DNA of 64,000 nt from Bradyrhizobium semiaridum (lineage in GTDB: Bacteria; Pseudomonadota; Alphaproteobacteria; Rhizobiales; Xanthobacteraceae), in contig NZ_JAGKJJ010000010.1 in NCBI RefSeq assembly GCF_020329505.1, positions 155,832 through 219,831 of the forward strand. The letters run 5' to 3'. This document shows, piece by piece, positions 1-9,726 of this stretch (the first letter of the stretch is position 1; the number at the start of each line of letters is the position of its first letter). The translations under genes were made by a program, and so were the position numbers. The notes beneath the pieces were generated by a model. That model saw only the letters and a list, made by a program, of their open reading frames with translations, made no database searches and had not been told where the DNA came from.

Positions 1-333
1 GCTCATGTCGCCAGGCTGAACTACGCGCTGATGTTCCGCTTCGCCGAATTGCGCGGCGCCGAGGCCCTAGTGGCGATGGCCGACCTCACCTACGAGCGCT
101 TCCTCGCCCGCATGGGCATCCGCACCCGCCGCTACGGCCCGCCCCAGGTGATCGGCCGCGACCGTTTCGGCCGCCCGCTCACCGCGCTCGCCGGCGAGAT
201 CCCGCTCGACCTCGCCGAAAATCCCGGCCTGACCAAATTCCTCGACCTTGGACGGCAACTGGAGATCCACGATGCCTCATATGTTCTCGGACGTTCGCGC
301 GTTTCGGCACGATCCGCTCCGGTTCCTGCTTGA
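1..333 (+). CDS. LuxI-type acyl-homoserine-lactone synthase, C-terminal part (5' end outside window)
   Basis: The reading frame is open from base 1, so only the last 110 codons are present. The visible part has the usual C-terminal layout of autoinducer synthases: a helix with ELRGAEALVAMADLTYERFL, then MGIRTRRYGPPQVIG and ALAGEIPL. These correspond to the family's 'met/ile-rich helix, small-residue turn, rLGpp...aag.i' end. Proteins of this family make acyl-homoserine lactones from SAM and an acyl-CoA or acyl-ACP. The catalytic N-terminal half (conserved Arg/Glu/Asp) lies outside the window, so activity cannot be judged. The stop codon lies 62 bases inside the downstream P450 gene, implying co-transcription and translational coupling. 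A GNAT-like protein of other function is the main alternative. Confidence 0.62.
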   Translation, partial: AHVARLNYALMFRFAELRGAEALVAMADLTYERFLARMGIRTRRYGPPQVIGRDRFGRPLTALAGEIPLDLAENPGLTKFLDLGRQLEIHDASYVLGRSRVSARSAPVPA

Positions 334-1627
334 CCGCGGCAATGCCGCGCCGCTCGGGCTGGAGCCGCTGCATCTCGGGCCCGCGCCGGTCTTCCTGGTC
401 ACCGATCCCGATCTGATCCGGCCGATCCTGAAAGCGCCGGAGACCGAGATCGGCAAGGGCCGGCTGATCAAGAAGCTGACCCCGGTGTTCGGCCGCAGCT
501 CGCTGATGCTGCATGGTGACGAGCACAAGCGGCGCCGCGCGGTGCTGCACAAGCACATGGCCAAGGGCAGCGTCGAGCGCTACATGCCGCAGATGTGCGC
601 CGAGATCCGCGCCGTCGGCGCCAAGCTCGCGCGCATGGGCGAGTTCGATCCGCATGCGTTCACGGCGGCGCTGGCGCTGCGCACCATCTGCATCGCCGTG
701 TTCGGCACCCAGGTGATCTCCGCCGGCGACGAGGAGGCGCTGGTGCAGGCGGTCAATATGATCGAGGACGATCTGGCCGACGACATGTTCCGCGTGCTGC
801 CGGTCGGCCCGATCGGATGGCACCGCCGCAAGCAGCGGCGCAAGTTCGCCAAGCTGGCGATGTCGACCGTGGTCGAGCGGCTGCGCGAGCGGGCCCGGGC
901 GACCAGCGCGCTGAAGGACTTCGAGGTCCTCGGCCTCTCCGACCAGGACCTGCACGACGAGATCCTGACGCTGCTGCTCGCCGGCCACCACACCACGGGC
1001 ACCACCGCGGCCTGGGTACTGTACCACATGGCGACCGATCCGGAGCTGATGGAGGCGGTCGCCGACGAGGCGGATCGCTGCCTCGATGACAGCGGCGAGT
1101 TGCGTCCCGACGCGGTGCGGCGCGCCGACGTCAGCGCGACGCTGGTCAAGGAGGTCTGCCGGCTCTATCCCGGCGCCTGGTGGTTCTCCCGCGAGGTGAT
1201 GCAGCCGGTGACCATCGCCGGGCGCGACCTCAAGGTCGGCACCTCACTGCTGATCTGCCCGTGGCAGTTGCAGCGCGATCCGCGCCATTTCGCCGATCCG
1301 GACCGCTTCCTGATGACGCGGCGCTACACCACCGACGCCTACGTCCCGTTCGGCGCCGGGCCGCGCGCCTGCGCCGGCATGGGGGTGGCGATGCTCGAGC
1401 TGCAGCTGCTCGCGCTCGAGATCGCGGCCGCCTATCGCTTCACCGGCGTCAGCCCCAATCCGGCGCCGTGGCCGAAGGCGTCTGTGACGCTAATTCCGCC
1501 GCCAATGACGATCGGCATCGAAGTCCGGCAGGTGCGCAGCCCCAGAATGCATCTTGGCGACGAGGTGCCGTATCTGCTGCCGGTCAACGCACCACCCCTC
1601 TCAACCCTGCAATCGGTTGCCCAATGA
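272..1627 (+). CDS. Cytochrome P450
   Basis: A 451-aa soluble bacterial-type heme monooxygenase. The landmarks are in the right order: I-helix oxygen-activation motif AGHHTT (about residues 237-242), K-helix ExxR (E294-V-C-R297), and the heme loop FGAGPRACAG with the axial cysteine at residue 367. There is no N-terminal membrane anchor. The ATG at 272 was chosen over an upstream TTG (248) because a GGAG lies about 8 bases before it; this leaves a 62-base overlap with the LuxI-like gene. The downstream small gene starts at its stop codon (ATGA). The substrate is unknown. Coupling to an autoinducer synthase gene suggests a quorum-related metabolite, but that is inference. A ferredoxin/reductase partner is not encoded nearby. 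Confidence 0.95.
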   Translation: MPHMFSDVRAFRHDPLRFLLDRGNAAPLGLEPLHLGPAPVFLVTDPDLIRPILKAPETEIGKGRLIKKLTPVFGRSSLMLHGDEHKRRRAVLHKHMAKGSVERYMPQMCAEIRAVGAKLARMGEFDPHAFTAALALRTICIAVFGTQVISAGDEEALVQAVNMIEDDLADDMFRVLPVGPIGWHRRKQRRKFAKLAMSTVVERLRERARATSALKDFEVLGLSDQDLHDEILTLLLAGHHTTGTTAAWVLYHMATDPELMEAVADEADRCLDDSGELRPDAVRRADVSATLVKEVCRLYPGAWWFSREVMQPVTIAGRDLKVGTSLLICPWQLQRDPRHFADPDRFLMTRRYTTDAYVPFGAGPRACAGMGVAMLELQLLALEIAAAYRFTGVSPNPAPWPKASVTLIPPPMTIGIEVRQVRSPRMHLGDEVPYLLPVNAPPLSTLQSVAQ

Positions 1628-1884
1628 CAACACATTTGAAATTAGTCAGTCCCGTGCAAGACAATATGGACGAAGTGCAGCTGCGTCGCCTGCGCGATGT
1701 CATTGCTGTGCTCACGGAGCAGCGCGGCATCGTGATGGCGGCCGGTGCGGCGTTCGCCGGCCATCTGCTTGACCTTGCGATCATGCAGCTGCGCCTCAAC
1801 GTCAACGACATCTCGGAAGAGGAATTGTCCGGCCTGTCCGACTTCATCGGCACCGGGCTCTCGGGCCACAAGGCGCCGCACTGA
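1624..1884 (+). CDS. Small hypothetical protein coupled to the P450
   Basis: An 86-aa protein whose ATG overlaps the P450 stop codon as ATGA, so it is probably translated by re-initiation and belongs to the LuxI-P450 transcription unit. It is largely alpha-helical by composition, with an acidic C-terminal half (NDISEEELSGLSDFIG) and no signal peptide or clear membrane segment. I do not recognise the family. Tight coupling suggests a role linked to the P450 or to regulation of the unit, but nothing in the sequence shows which. Confidence 0.7.
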   Translation: MTTHLKLVSPVQDNMDEVQLRRLRDVIAVLTEQRGIVMAAGAAFAGHLLDLAIMQLRLNVNDISEEELSGLSDFIGTGLSGHKAPH

Positions 1885-1902
1885 CGCGGCGCGCTCGCCG
1901 CA

Positions 1903-2385
1903 TCAATCCCGCGCCGCAGTCAGCGCCTTCATGGTGGCGCCTGCGGCGAGGGCGGCGTCGTTGGGATCGATTTCGATCTGCAAGCCGCGCTGGCCGCCGT
2001 TGACGAACACCGTGGCATGGGTGAGCGCGCCCTCGTCGATCACGGTCGGCACCCGCTTCTTCTGGCCGAACGGGCTGATGCCGCCGACATGGTAGCCGGT
2101 CAGCCGCTCGGCGTCGGCCGGGCGCATCATCTTCGCCGACTTGCCGCCGAGTGCCGCCGCGAGCTTCTTCATGCTGACTTCGCTGTTGGCCGGCACCACG
2201 GCGCACACCGGCTTGCCGTCGAGCTCGGCCATCAACGTCTTCAGCATCCGGTTCGGCTCGACGCCAAGCGCCTCGGCGGCCTGCAGGGCGATGCTTTCGG
2301 CGGACGAATCGTAGACATAGGTGTGGAGCCTGAAGGCGATGCCGAGCCGGCGCAGCACCATGGTGGCAGGTGTGGAATTGGGCAT
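1903..2385 (-). CDS. ybaK: YbaK/EbsC-type aminoacyl-tRNA deacylase
   Basis: A 160-aa protein of the YbaK/ProX superfamily. These proteins hydrolyse mischarged tRNA, typically Cys-tRNA(Pro). Visible features are the N-terminal LRRLGIAFRLHTYVYD strand, KTLMAELDGKPVCAVVPANS, and GGISPFGQKKRVPTVID, which carries the conserved GG-SPFG-K substrate loop. The start at 2385 (MPNSTPATMVL) matches family length; an upstream in-frame start would add 26 residues unlike the family. It is convergent with the small P450-linked gene, 18 bases away, and stands alone on this strand. Confidence 0.9.
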   Translation of the reverse strand: MPNSTPATMVLRRLGIAFRLHTYVYDSSAESIALQAAEALGVEPNRMLKTLMAELDGKPVCAVVPANSEVSMKKLAAALGGKSAKMMRPADAERLTGYHVGGISPFGQKKRVPTVIDEGALTHATVFVNGGQRGLQIEIDPNDAALAAGATMKALTAARD

Positions 2386-2790
2386 GGACCAAACTGATTT
2401 AATGAATCGGTCGAACTGATTTGATGAAAGCGGCATGATCGCCGTAATCCGGGCTGCGATCAATGATCCATATGGTCACCCGCGGGCCGCCAAAGCAGCC
2501 GCGAAGGCTGCTCCAACATTAAATTCCCGCCAGGCTGGGCCGGGCCTGCGTGTTCCGGAATTTTCAGGGGATATCAAGGAGTTGTAGCCTACCCAAAAGG
2601 CTTAAAGAGCGGCCTTCTTGCTTGCGCAGCCGGGCCGCTTCCTTTATCCGGTAGGCGCCTTGCGTGCGCGCGGCCAAGCCCGTGTCTTGAGCCTGCGTCT
2701 GGCTGGGCATAAGCGCATGATCGGACGGCGGGCGGACGCGTTTTCGCCGCGATCATGGTCTGAAGAACACCTGAAGGGAACAGCTTCGAA
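2386..2790. other. 405-base intergenic region between divergent ybaK and purA
   Basis: No convincing gene on either strand. It must carry both divergent promoters. A short hairpin (AGCAGCC, loop GCGAA, GGCTGCT; 2494-2512) has no T-run. A GAAGGGAA before the purA ATG can serve as its ribosome binding site. I found no recognisable riboswitch. Confidence 0.5.
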
Positions 2791-4083
<1,293 letters not shown>

Positions 4084-4118
4084 CGGGATATTACCTATAT
4101 CCCACCAATTGTGTGGAA

Positions 4119-5666
4119 ATGGCTGACTACTACCCGCTGATCGCCCGCGCCATCGCCGGATTGGACCCCAACGCTCCCGGCGAAGCCCGTCGCGCGCTGT
4201 ACGCGCGGGCGCGGACTGCGCTGATCCAGCAGCTTCGCGGCGTGCAGCCGCCGCTCTCCGAATCCGAGATCACCCGCGAGCGGCTGTCGCTGGAAGAGGC
4301 GGTCCGCAAGGTCGAGTCCGAGGCCGCCCAGCGCGCCCGCGATGCCGCCCGTCCCGGCGGCGGCGCTGGTGGTGCCCCGGCCCGTGGCGGCGATGGCTTC
4401 CGCCGCAGCAATCCCCGTCCGCCGGACAGTGCAGCCGCCGAGGCCGCGCCGGCCCGTCCGCGCAGCCCTGCCGAACCCCGCCCGCCGCGCAATCTGCGCC
4501 TTGACGCACCGCCGCCGACGCCGCCCTCGCGGCCGCAGGCTCCGCCGGTCCCGTCTGCCGACGCGCCGCGTCCCGGTGCGCCGCGCCGCGGAGCCGAAGG
4601 CGCCCCGCCGGCCTCGCCGGGCGTGCGCGGCTTCCGCGACATCACCGCCGATGCCGACGACCTCGGCCGCGCCGCGGCGCAGGCCAGCCGTAACGCGCGC
4701 AAGACCTACGCCAACGTGCCCTCGCCCTCGCCGGAGTTCGACCGGCTCGAGCCGAATCTGGAAAACCGCGGCGCCGATCCCGACGCGCAATATTCCTACG
4801 ACGAGGCGATCGAGGAGGCCGAGCGCTACGCGCCGCAGCCGCCGCAGACCCCGCAGCGCTCCCGCGTCAGCAATGCCGAGCGCGAGCCGAAGAAGCCGCG
4901 CGTCGGCTCGATGTTCCCGTTCAAGACCGCGATCGCGGTCGGCATCCTGCTGATCCTGGTCGGCACCGGCATCCTGATGCGCCAGCAGGTCATGACCTTC
5001 GTCAGCAGCCTGATGAAGCCGTCGGCGCCGGCCGTCGTCGAGGCGCCGAAGGATGCCGGCGCGCCGGCCAGCAAGAAGATCGCCGACCGGGTCGGCCAGC
5101 CGGGCTCGGGCGAGGTGGTCGCGCCGGTCGCCCAGCGCGTGGTGCTCTATGACGAGGATCCGTCCGATCCGAAGGGCAAGCAGTATGTCGGCTCGGTGGT
5201 GTGGCGCACCGAGCAGGTCAAGGCATCGGGCAACCAGAAGCCCGACATCGCGGTGCGCGCCGACATCGACATCCCCGACCGCAAGTTCAAGATGACGATG
5301 TCGTTCCGCCGCAACACCGACACCTCGCTGCCGGCGAGCCATACCGCGGAGCTGACCTTCATCCTGCCGCAGGATTTCGCCAATGGCGGCGTCGGCAACG
5401 TGCCGGGCATCTTGATGAAGTCGAACGAGCAGGCCCGCGGCACGCCGCTCTCGGGCCTCGCCGTCAAGGTCACCGACGGCTTCTTCCTGGTCGGCCTCTC
5501 CAACGTCGACCTCGACCGCTCGCGCAACCTGCAGCTCCTCAAGGAGCGCTCCTGGTTCGACGTCCCGCTGGTCTACACCAACCAGCGCCGCGCCATCATC
5601 GCGATTGAAAAGGGCGCCCCCGGCGAACGCGCCTTCAACGAAGCGTTCGCGGCGTGGGGGGAGTAG
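4119..5666 (+). CDS. Hypothetical membrane-anchored protein with Pro/Ala-rich cytoplasmic region
   Basis: 515 aa in three parts: an N-terminal helical segment (residues 1-75, starting MADYYPLIARAIAGLDPNAP), a long low-complexity Pro/Ala/Arg-rich linker (about 80-265), and a single membrane helix (about 267-290, KTAIAVGILLILVGTGILM) followed by a globular C-terminal domain of about 220 residues. The C-terminal part is probably periplasmic. A GTG two codons earlier (4113) is a possible start, but ATG 4119 is preferred. It looks conserved in related rhizobiales but I cannot assign a function. The very high GC produces a long antisense open frame that is not a gene. Confidence 0.8.
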   Translation: MADYYPLIARAIAGLDPNAPGEARRALYARARTALIQQLRGVQPPLSESEITRERLSLEEAVRKVESEAAQRARDAARPGGGAGGAPARGGDGFRRSNPRPPDSAAAEAAPARPRSPAEPRPPRNLRLDAPPPTPPSRPQAPPVPSADAPRPGAPRRGAEGAPPASPGVRGFRDITADADDLGRAAAQASRNARKTYANVPSPSPEFDRLEPNLENRGADPDAQYSYDEAIEEAERYAPQPPQTPQRSRVSNAEREPKKPRVGSMFPFKTAIAVGILLILVGTGILMRQQVMTFVSSLMKPSAPAVVEAPKDAGAPASKKIADRVGQPGSGEVVAPVAQRVVLYDEDPSDPKGKQYVGSVVWRTEQVKASGNQKPDIAVRADIDIPDRKFKMTMSFRRNTDTSLPASHTAELTFILPQDFANGGVGNVPGILMKSNEQARGTPLSGLAVKVTDGFFLVGLSNVDLDRSRNLQLLKERSWFDVPLVYTNQRRAIIAIEKGAPGERAFNEAFAAWGE

Positions 5667-5730
5667 GGCACGCGATCTCGCCTTTCCCTGTCGTTGCCCT
5701 GACATTTATTGATGAGCCGCGGCGTACTGG

Positions 5731-5753
5731 ATGCCCCGCTTGAAGCGGGGCAT
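5731..5753. repeat. Short perfect hairpin after the membrane protein gene
   Basis: ATGCCCCGC, loop TTGAA, GCGGGGCAT: a nine-base perfect inverted repeat with no T-run. It could be a piece of a dispersed intergenic repeat or a weak termination/stability element. Confidence 0.45.
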
Positions 5754-5845
5754 GGCCACCGAGGAACACGACGCGTCCCTCCGAATTTCCCTAGAACCGT
5801 CTCGAGTCTGCGCTAAACTTGGCTCATGTCGGGCAAGGGTGCGCC

Positions 5846-6283
5846 ATGAAACGCTACGTCATCTTCGCAGCCATCGGGCCGTTCATCGGCGGCTTCCTGC
5901 TGTTGCTCGCGACCACCTATCAGTCCGGCTACTGGACCGAAACCAATAGCGGCGAGGTGACGAAGCTGTTCGTCGTGTTCGTGAAGTCGCTGCAGTACAA
6001 TTATCTGTTCGGCCTCGTGCCGTCGCTGATGTTCGCGGCGGTCGACGACATCCTCATGCATGTGCGGCGCATCCCGCCGGTGGCGCGGATGCTGATGGTC
6101 GGCGTGGTGGCGTTCATCGGTGCGGCGCTGACCTACGCCTCGCACGGCTCGGAAAGCGGCGCGGTGCAGTTCATCCTCTACGGGCTGGTCGGCTTTATCC
6201 CGGGCGTGATCACGTCGTGGCTGGCGCATAAATATGCCGAGGAGCTGTACGAGCCGGCGACGCCGGCCTCGGCGCAGCGTTGA
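5846..6283 (+). CDS. Small polytopic inner-membrane protein (resembles DUF5413)
   Basis: 145 aa with four probable membrane helices: YVIFAAIGPFIGGFLLLLA, LFGLVPSLMFAAVDDILM, MLMVGVVAFIGAALTYA and FILYGLVGFIPGVITSWLA. The ATG at 5846 starts directly before the first helix; an upstream in-frame GTG would add nine residues with no clear role. It resembles the uncharacterised DUF5413 family as I remember it. No catalytic motif is visible, and it appears to be a single-gene unit followed by a palindromic repeat element. Confidence 0.8.
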   Translation: MKRYVIFAAIGPFIGGFLLLLATTYQSGYWTETNSGEVTKLFVVFVKSLQYNYLFGLVPSLMFAAVDDILMHVRRIPPVARMLMVGVVAFIGAALTYASHGSESGAVQFILYGLVGFIPGVITSWLAHKYAEELYEPATPASAQR

Positions 6284-6348
6284 TTTCCGTGAACGCGCGC
6301 ACGAAGGCCTAGGTGGGCACGCTGCGCACCCCCGTGCAGCTTCAGCTT

Positions 6349-6471
6349 TGTCGTCCCGGCGAAGGCCGGGACCCATAACCACCGCCGATCATGATGCGCA
6401 ACGCTGCGGCCGCAAAACGCTAGGACAATTTGACTCTGTGGCTATGGGTCCCGGCCCCCGCCGGGACGACA
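6349..6471. repeat. Dispersed palindromic element, family 1, copy 1
   Basis: Two arms of about 32 bases in inverted orientation (6349-6381 and 6439-6470). Each is itself a hairpin of the form CGTCCCGGC-GAAG-GCCGGGAC followed by CCATA. The arms flank about 57 bases containing GCGCAACG. The element lies between two unrelated genes. A second copy with the same architecture is at 9575-9698. This resembles REP/BIME-like doublets. Confidence 0.8.
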
Positions 6472-6524
6472 TTGCGGAGAGGTAATGTGACGCAACTTGA
6501 ACCCCCTGCCGGCGTTACCATGTG

Positions 6525-7061
6525 ATGGCCATGCCCGAGGACGACATCTTCACGCCCCATCGCAACCGATCGCGGCCGCCGTTCGGCGGGGTGCAGGCGC
6601 GCGGCAAGGTCATCGACCAGGACGGGCGGGAGCTGCCTGATCCTGCGCGGCATCCGCAGTTCGAGGCGTTTCAGTTCGACTTCCGCAACTCCACCGCCAA
6701 TCCGTTCGGCAATCTGACGCGCGAGCAGCGGCTGGCGCGACTGGAGGCGATCGCAAAGCTGCTCGACGTCGCCTTCATCGTGCCGGGCACCAATGTGCGC
6801 TACGGCATCGACGGGCTGATCGGCCTGATCCCTGTGGTCGGCGACATCATCACGACCGCGATCTCGCTGTGGCTGGTCCGTGAGGCCCGCCTGCTCGGCG
6901 CGCCCTGGCACATCACCGCGCGGATGCTCGGCAACGTCGCGTTGGACGGCGTGGTCGGCCTGGTGCCGGTCGCGGGCGACGCCTTCGACGTCATGTTCCG
7001 CGCCAACATCCGCAACGTGCGGCTGTTGCGGCGCTGGCTCGAGCGCCAGCCGCGGCTGTAG
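6525..7061 (+). CDS. DUF4112 family membrane protein
   Basis: 178 aa. The C-terminal two thirds match the DUF4112 pattern: LDVAFIVPGTNVRYGIDGLIG, then LIPVVGDIITTAISLWLV and VALDGVVGLVPVAGDAFDVMF, a duplicated 'G-L-P-V-x-GD' membrane-associated repeat. It ends with a basic tail (RNVRLLRRWLERQ). The first about 50 residues are polar and Arg/Pro rich. Three starts are possible (GTG 6522, ATG 6525, ATG 6531); ATG 6525 is taken. The function of the family is unknown. It is convergent with the next gene across a shared terminator. Confidence 0.85.
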   Translation: MAMPEDDIFTPHRNRSRPPFGGVQARGKVIDQDGRELPDPARHPQFEAFQFDFRNSTANPFGNLTREQRLARLEAIAKLLDVAFIVPGTNVRYGIDGLIGLIPVVGDIITTAISLWLVREARLLGAPWHITARMLGNVALDGVVGLVPVAGDAFDVMFRANIRNVRLLRRWLERQPRL

Positions 7062-7090
7062 CGGATCGTTCGGCGCGCGCGCAAAAACAA

Positions 7091-7120
7091 AAGCCCCCGG
7101 CCGTGCCGGGGGCATTTTCG
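7091..7120. terminator. Bidirectional rho-independent terminator
   Basis: GCCCCCGGC (7093-7101), loop CGT, GCCGGGGGC (7105-7113). It has ATTTTC on the right and an A-rich tract on the left that reads as T-rich on the minus strand. It sits between convergent genes ending at 7061 and 7141. Confidence 0.85.
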
Positions 7121-7140
7121 TCAGAACGAGAGGTGAGGGC

Positions 7141-7431
7141 TTACGCGGCGTCGGCGTCGGTCTGGCTCGCGGCCGGGCGCGGACGGCGCGGCAACGGGAA
7201 GGCTTCGCTCTCATACAGCGAGCGGATGCCGTTCTGGTCGAAACGCGCTTCCTCGACCTGCAGATAGGCGCCGTTCAGCGAGTCAGCCGGCAACTGCTCC
7301 ATCGCGAACTGCACGGCTTCAGCCGCGGTGCCGAAACGGCGATAGGCGAAGCCCGCCCGCTTCTTCTTGCGGATCGCGGCGGGGAACAGTTCGGCGGACG
7401 TATTGTAGTTGAACGGACGCAAAGGACGCAT
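7141..7431 (-). CDS. Hypothetical protein, 96 aa
   Basis: A small cytoplasmic protein starting [18 protein letters not shown], with a KKKR basic patch and a segment [20 protein letters not shown]. The C-terminus is Pro/Arg rich. It looks like a conserved alphaproteobacterial small protein with no named domain that I recognise. It runs toward DUF4112 across the shared terminator. The nearest upstream gene is over 200 bases away, so it probably has its own promoter in 7432-7655. Confidence 0.72.
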   Translation of the reverse strand: MRPLRPFNYNTSAELFPAAIRKKKRAGFAYRRFGTAAEAVQFAMEQLPADSLNGAYLQVEEARFDQNGIRSLYESEAFPLPRRPRPAASQTDADAA

Positions 7432-7655
7432 GGTCGACGACCTCTTCTCTTTTTGGCGCTAGCGCGGCGTAAGGGATTTTTGGGGACGGCGCCTCCTGCA
7501 CTCGGCAGCGCGCCGTACACGTCATTTCGACCCCTAATATAGGCTCATTTGACAGAAATGCGACCCCAGAAGCGGCCCGGCAGGGCACATGCTGAATCCA
7601 CGCATAGCGCCCGAAACGATCTATAAAGTTATTATATATCAATGCGTTATGGCCG

Positions 7656-7820
7656 TTACAGCTTATCGAGCCAGGCCAGGATGGCAACCACGATCAAAAT
7701 TACCCCGAAAAGGCCCATTCCGGAGTGGCCGAGACCGTAGCCATAACCGCCGAGCCGGCCGCTATAGCCGCCCAGCAGGATGATCAGCAGCAGGATGATG
7801 AGGATTACTCCAAGCGTCAT
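7656..7820 (-). CDS. DUF3309 family small membrane protein
   Basis: 54 aa, almost entirely hydrophobic: helix one VILIILLLIILLGG, a Gly/Tyr-rich middle (GRLGGYGYGLGHSG), and helix two LFGVILIVVAILAWL. This is the usual layout of DUF3309 proteins, small membrane proteins common in rhizobia. A GAGGAGGG lies just before the ATG at 7820, so the longer 79-residue frame is rejected. Function unknown. Confidence 0.85.
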   Translation of the reverse strand: MTLGVILIILLLIILLGGYSGRLGGYGYGLGHSGMGLFGVILIVVAILAWLDKL

Positions 7821-7967
7821 GGCGCCCTCCTCGGAACGGGCGGCAGCCGCTTGGCGAGACGCCGTCGGGCCCCGCTCGAGCAGAGCAAAGCACATTTCGC
7901 GTCATTTGCCGATCGGTTTCGGCGTCGCTCCGGGACAATCCGCCCCAGGAGCGACGCCTCCTTCGCG

Positions 7968-8063
7968 TCACTTCTTGCCTTCGTCGATCGGCAGCACCTT
8001 CAGCGCCGTCGCACAGGGCTCGACCCGCAGCTACTCGCCGGCGATCAGGCCGACCTTGCGCAT
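7968..8063 (-). pseudogene. Possible decayed small gene with an in-frame TAG
   Basis: Reading from ATG 8063 gives MRKVGLIAGE, then TAG, then LRVEPCATALKVLPIDEGKK and a TGA stop. Codon choice on both sides of the TAG looks coding. The parent protein is not recognised. A chance frame is the main alternative. Confidence 0.3.
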
Positions 8064-8083
8064 GACGGCTGGTGTACAGGGCC

Positions 8084-8497
<414 letters not shown>

Positions 8498-8519
8498 GGA
8501 AACTCCTCTCGGTTACAGC

Positions 8520-8638
8520 GTCATTGCGAGGAGCGAAGCGACGAAGCAATCCGTCGGTCCCCGAGTGGGGACGGATTGCTTCGCGGAGCTTGTCATCCGG
8601 CGGGGCTTCGCCCCGACCGGGCGGCTCGCAATGACGGC
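8520..8638. repeat. Dispersed palindromic element, family 2, copy 1
   Basis: Begins TCATTGCGAGGAGCGAAGCG and ends GGCTCGCAATGACGGC, with internal inverted halves GAAGCAATCCGTC and GACGGATTGCTTC. It lies between msrA and msrB. A second copy with the same TCATTGCG/CGCAATGA ends is at 17861-17942. Confidence 0.8.
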
Positions 8639-8664
8639 GATCGTTCCGTCAGCTCGTGGTCTTA

Positions 8665-9384
8665 TCAGTTGGTGACCTTCGCGGCGTTCACCAGCGTCGG
8701 CTTCTCGACGTAGTTCTCGGCAAAGATCTTCTTCAGGTTCTCGACCTTCGGGATGTCGTTATAGGCAATATAGGGCTGGTTCGGGTGCAGCGTCAGGTAG
8801 TCCTGGTGATAGCTCTCCGCCGGATAGAACGCCTCCAGCGGGCCGACCTTGGTGACGATCGGCTTCTTGTACACCTTCGCCGCGTTGAGCTGGGCGATAT
8901 AGGCGTCCGCCACCTTCTTCTGCTCGGCGCTGGTGGTGAAGATCGCCGAGCGATATTGCGTGCCGGTGTCGGGGCCCTGCCGGTTGAGCTGGGTCGGGTC
9001 GTGCACGACCGAGAAGAAGATCTGCAGGATCTTGCCGTAGGAGATTTTCTGCGGGTCGTATTTGACCTCGACGGATTCCGCGTGCCCGGTCGAGCCTGTC
9101 GATACCATGGTGTAATCGGCGGTGGCCTTGCTGCCGCCAGAGTAACCGGACACCGCGCTGGTGACACCGGCGGTGTGCTGGAACACGCCCTGCACGCCCC
9201 AGAAGCAGCCGCCGGCCAGCACTGCGGTCTTGATGCCGCCGGTCTCCGCGAAATCCGTCGCGGGCGGCGGAATGATCACGGCCTCCTCGGCGGCGCGCGA
9301 GGGCGCAACGGCGAAAGCGGCAACGGCCGCCGCGCCGATCGCGGCGGCGCACAGCGTGAGACGGCTGAGGGAGCGGCTGGGCAT
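8665..9384 (-). CDS. msrA: Peptide-methionine (S)-S-oxide reductase MsrA, exported
   Basis: 239 aa. Reduces the S epimer of methionine sulfoxide. The mature domain opens with AVLAGGCFWGVQGVFQ (catalytic Cys in GCFWG). It continues through TGHAESVEVKYDP and QYRSAIF, and ends with AESYHQDYL. Residues 1-31 form a signal peptide (basic start, hydrophobic AAAIGAAAVAAFAVA, then SRAAEE), so the enzyme is predicted periplasmic, unlike cytoplasmic MsrB downstream. The start at 9384 gives this clean signal; the frame continues upstream into non-coding repeat sequence and is rejected there. Confidence 0.95.
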   Translation of the reverse strand: MPSRSLSRLTLCAAAIGAAAVAAFAVAPSRAAEEAVIIPPPATDFAETGGIKTAVLAGGCFWGVQGVFQHTAGVTSAVSGYSGGSKATADYTMVSTGSTGHAESVEVKYDPQKISYGKILQIFFSVVHDPTQLNRQGPDTGTQYRSAIFTTSAEQKKVADAYIAQLNAAKVYKKPIVTKVGPLEAFYPAESYHQDYLTLHPNQPYIAYNDIPKVENLKKIFAENYVEKPTLVNAAKVTN

Positions 9385-9574
9385 GGGTTCCTCACGGGAT
9401 CGCATTGGGGGCCAGTTTAGAGCGGCAGCCGGCATCTGCAATCGCTCCGGCTCGCTCCGACGCCTCAAGATACGGGGCACCGGGCATTTTGTTACGGCCA
9501 CCGCGACACGGCTTCGTGAGGAAGATCTGCGAGGTTCGGTGCGGTTGTGGATTCCGGCCCGCGGCCCCTCCACG

Positions 9575-9698
9575 CCGTCGTCCTGGCGAAAGCCAGGACC
9601 CATACCACCAAATTTGATGGTGAGCGGGATCGCGGCCCCGGCGGTGCGCAACAATAACCGGCTGAGGTAATGGGTCCTGGCTTTCGCCAGGACGACGC
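9575..9698. repeat. Dispersed palindromic element, family 1, copy 2
   Basis: Inverted arms at about 9577-9606 and 9666-9697, each containing the hairpin TCCTGGCGAAAGCCAGGA followed by CCCAT. The spacer is about 60 bases with GCGCAAC, matching the copy at 6349-6471. It lies between convergent-side ends of msrA and the helicase gene. Confidence 0.8.
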
Positions 9699-9726
9699 CG
9701 AATGTTTGGTGGCGCTTGCGCGAACA

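Noticed and set aside
4095..5705. Long minus-strand frame (about 536 codons) opposite the membrane-anchored protein
   Set aside because: Arg/Ala/Asp-rich shadow produced by high-GC third positions of the real gene; no ribosome site or domain.
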